Below the pieces are notes generated by a model. It was not told the DNA's origin, did no database searches, and saw nothing but the letters and a program-made list of their open reading frames with translations. Below, piece after piece: positions 62,935-64,000 of a stretch of 64,000 nucleotides of DNA (its first letter is position 1; each line of letters opens with the position of its first letter). A program made the position numbers and the translations under genes. Source of the DNA: CAVYXK01 sp963708245 (GTDB lineage Bacteria; Pseudomonadota; Alphaproteobacteria; Acetobacterales; Acetobacteraceae); assembly GCA_963708245.1 (NCBI GenBank), contig OY970201.1, forward strand, positions 248,001-312,000. Reading direction: 5' to 3'.

Positions 62935-64000
62935 GCCGCAGGACTTCTTGGCAAGGAGAAGGTCGAGAACCTCCGCGAGAAGACGAAGCTGGGCGACAGC
63001 GAACGGTCCGAACTGCATTTCAAAGCCGATGACCCGTTTGAGAGCGGACTCGATGACGCCGGGTACGGCTCCGGCACCCTGGTCCGACTCCGCGATCGCT
63101 GCGATCCGACGCAATACACCAAGCAGATACGTTCCCGTCCCCATCGCAGGATCTGCCAATGTGACGTCAGGGGATGCGAGGCCGTCCGGAACAGCGAATC
63201 GCGACAGATCGTGCAATACGTCGTCGACAAGGCGGACCATCGCGGTGACGACTTCCGGTGGCGTGTAATATGACCCCGTTTGCTTGCGCAACGTGTTGTC
63301 GTATATCTCCAGGAAGTGCTCGTAGAAATATAGCCACGCCTCCGGATCACCCTTTCCGATTACAGCCCAGTCGACCACGCTGAGAACGCGCGTGAGGGTG
63401 CCGAGGGACGTATTGAGGGCGTCCTGGCTATCTACGTCGTCGGTAAGGACGCGAAAGGCAGCACCAATGACCGTGTTCGTCTTGCGGAGCAGATTTCCGA
63501 CGTTATCAAGTCCCGCAGTGAGGGCAATATTCTGGGGGCGGGCCATGAGCAGGCCGAACGTAATCGCCTGTGCGTAGCCGTCAGCGAACTGCGCATTCGT
63601 CGCCTCCGGAAACAGGAATTTGCGCCAATCTTCAGCAAGGGCGGTCAGCGCAGGACTTCCCAAGGCCATTTGCTCCGTGACTTCATCACGTAGCAGTCGG
63701 CATAGCTTCGCGCTGACCTCCGCGAGTGCGCGTGCGCTGGTAGGGGCAACCGGCTTCCACCGCAGGAAATCCGAAAACAGCGCCTGCAGACCTGTTGGCG
63801 CCGCCAGCTTCGCACCGGCAGTCTCAACATCCCCCTGTAGCTTGATGATCGCTCCCTGCGGCTTGCCGTCGCGCCAGAGCGAGAAGGCGTTGCCGTCCGT
63901 GTAGATCAGATTCGGGAGGGACTTGAGTTTATCCCACTGCTTCTTGTCGTGCTCGTCCTTCAGCTTGCGCGGGTCCGCGCCCTTGCCCGGCCTTGACCTC
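62935..64000 (-). pseudogene. Type ISP/IIG-like restriction-modification protein, upstream part (continues past the window edge)
   Basis: The frame is open from the right edge. It reads LKSLPNLIYTDGNAFSLWRD and FLRWKPVAPTSARALAEVSA, then the methylase N-terminus KQTGSYYTPPEVVTAMVRLV and SAM-binding motif I LADPAMGTGTYLLGVLRRIA. It breaks in LLAKKSCGG at the IS3 end near 62935. The N-terminal nuclease part should lie beyond 64000. No helicase motifs are seen between the edge and the methylase, so a helicase-less type IIG-like layout is more likely than a full ISP enzyme. Confidence 0.78.

Noticed and set aside
1..64000. tRNA, rRNA, riboswitch and CRISPR features
   Set aside because: I looked for T-loop-like GGTTCGAATCC motifs, conserved rRNA stretches and regular repeats with spacers and saw none that I could support.

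Overview
The window is high-GC bacterial chromosome with dense coding, frequent GTG/TTG starts and ATGA/GTGA gene overlaps. The gene content suggests an alphaproteobacterium, most plausibly Acetobacteraceae (Rhodospirillales). The grounds are the block DUF1285-NUDIX-DUF6111-cca lying divergent to MoxR-DUF58-DUF4159-amidotransferase-like, and the many short palindromic intergenic repeats. This is an inference from gene content; there is no rRNA, tRNA or CRISPR array here to confirm it.

Layout. 0-4.5 kb: a PLP-dependent decarboxylase, an Ogt-type DNA methyltransferase, an ArsB/NhaD-type permease and a decayed MFS transporter. 4.5-7.1 kb is a scar zone: two 5'-truncated pseudogenes meet head to head, followed by an aldo/keto reductase and a SnoaL-like gene split by a 91-bp repeat-bearing insertion. 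7.3-11 kb: a two-gene unit of a 159-aa unknown protein and a 1076-aa multidomain protein (ChaN/Tiki-like motifs, ankyrin repeats, HELTH zincin). This is the most unusual locus in the window. 11-20.7 kb: the conserved cca/NUDIX/DUF1285 block and, divergent from it, the MoxR-DUF58-DUF4159-amidotransferase membrane operon. 20.8-23.2 kb: TspO, a secreted ankyrin protein and an enolase-superfamily enzyme. 23.2-29.3 kb: a minus-strand cluster of a split glutamate synthase-like enzyme (three subunits), a type III glutamine synthetase, an amino-acid solute-binding protein and one permease. It matches the rhizobial glxBCD-glnT or methylotroph mgsABC-gmaS layout.

29.4-55 kb: glycogen synthase; a P-loop protein beside a membrane protein; mostly single metabolic genes (class II aldolase, FAH, 2-hydroxyacid dehydrogenase, nitroreductase, hydrolase, SDR, cupins, SMP-30, two acyl-CoA dehydrogenases); repair genes (2OG oxygenase, AlkB, DinB, MsrB); glycogen phosphorylase; and a second MoxR-VWA pair of CoxD/CoxE type. 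Several deletion scars lie between them: a fused iorA/iorB remnant, a dodecin tail and a methyltransferase head.

55-64 kb is mobile DNA. An IS91-type element carries a tyrosine recombinase gene, and that gene is cut at its catalytic Tyr codon by an IS701-like element. Next to it is a large type ISP/IIG-like restriction-modification gene (minus strand, running off the right edge), broken by an IS3-family element and by one frameshift. Repeated single-base frameshifts in otherwise good reading frames point either to genuine decay or to residual assembly indels; the sequence alone cannot separate the two.
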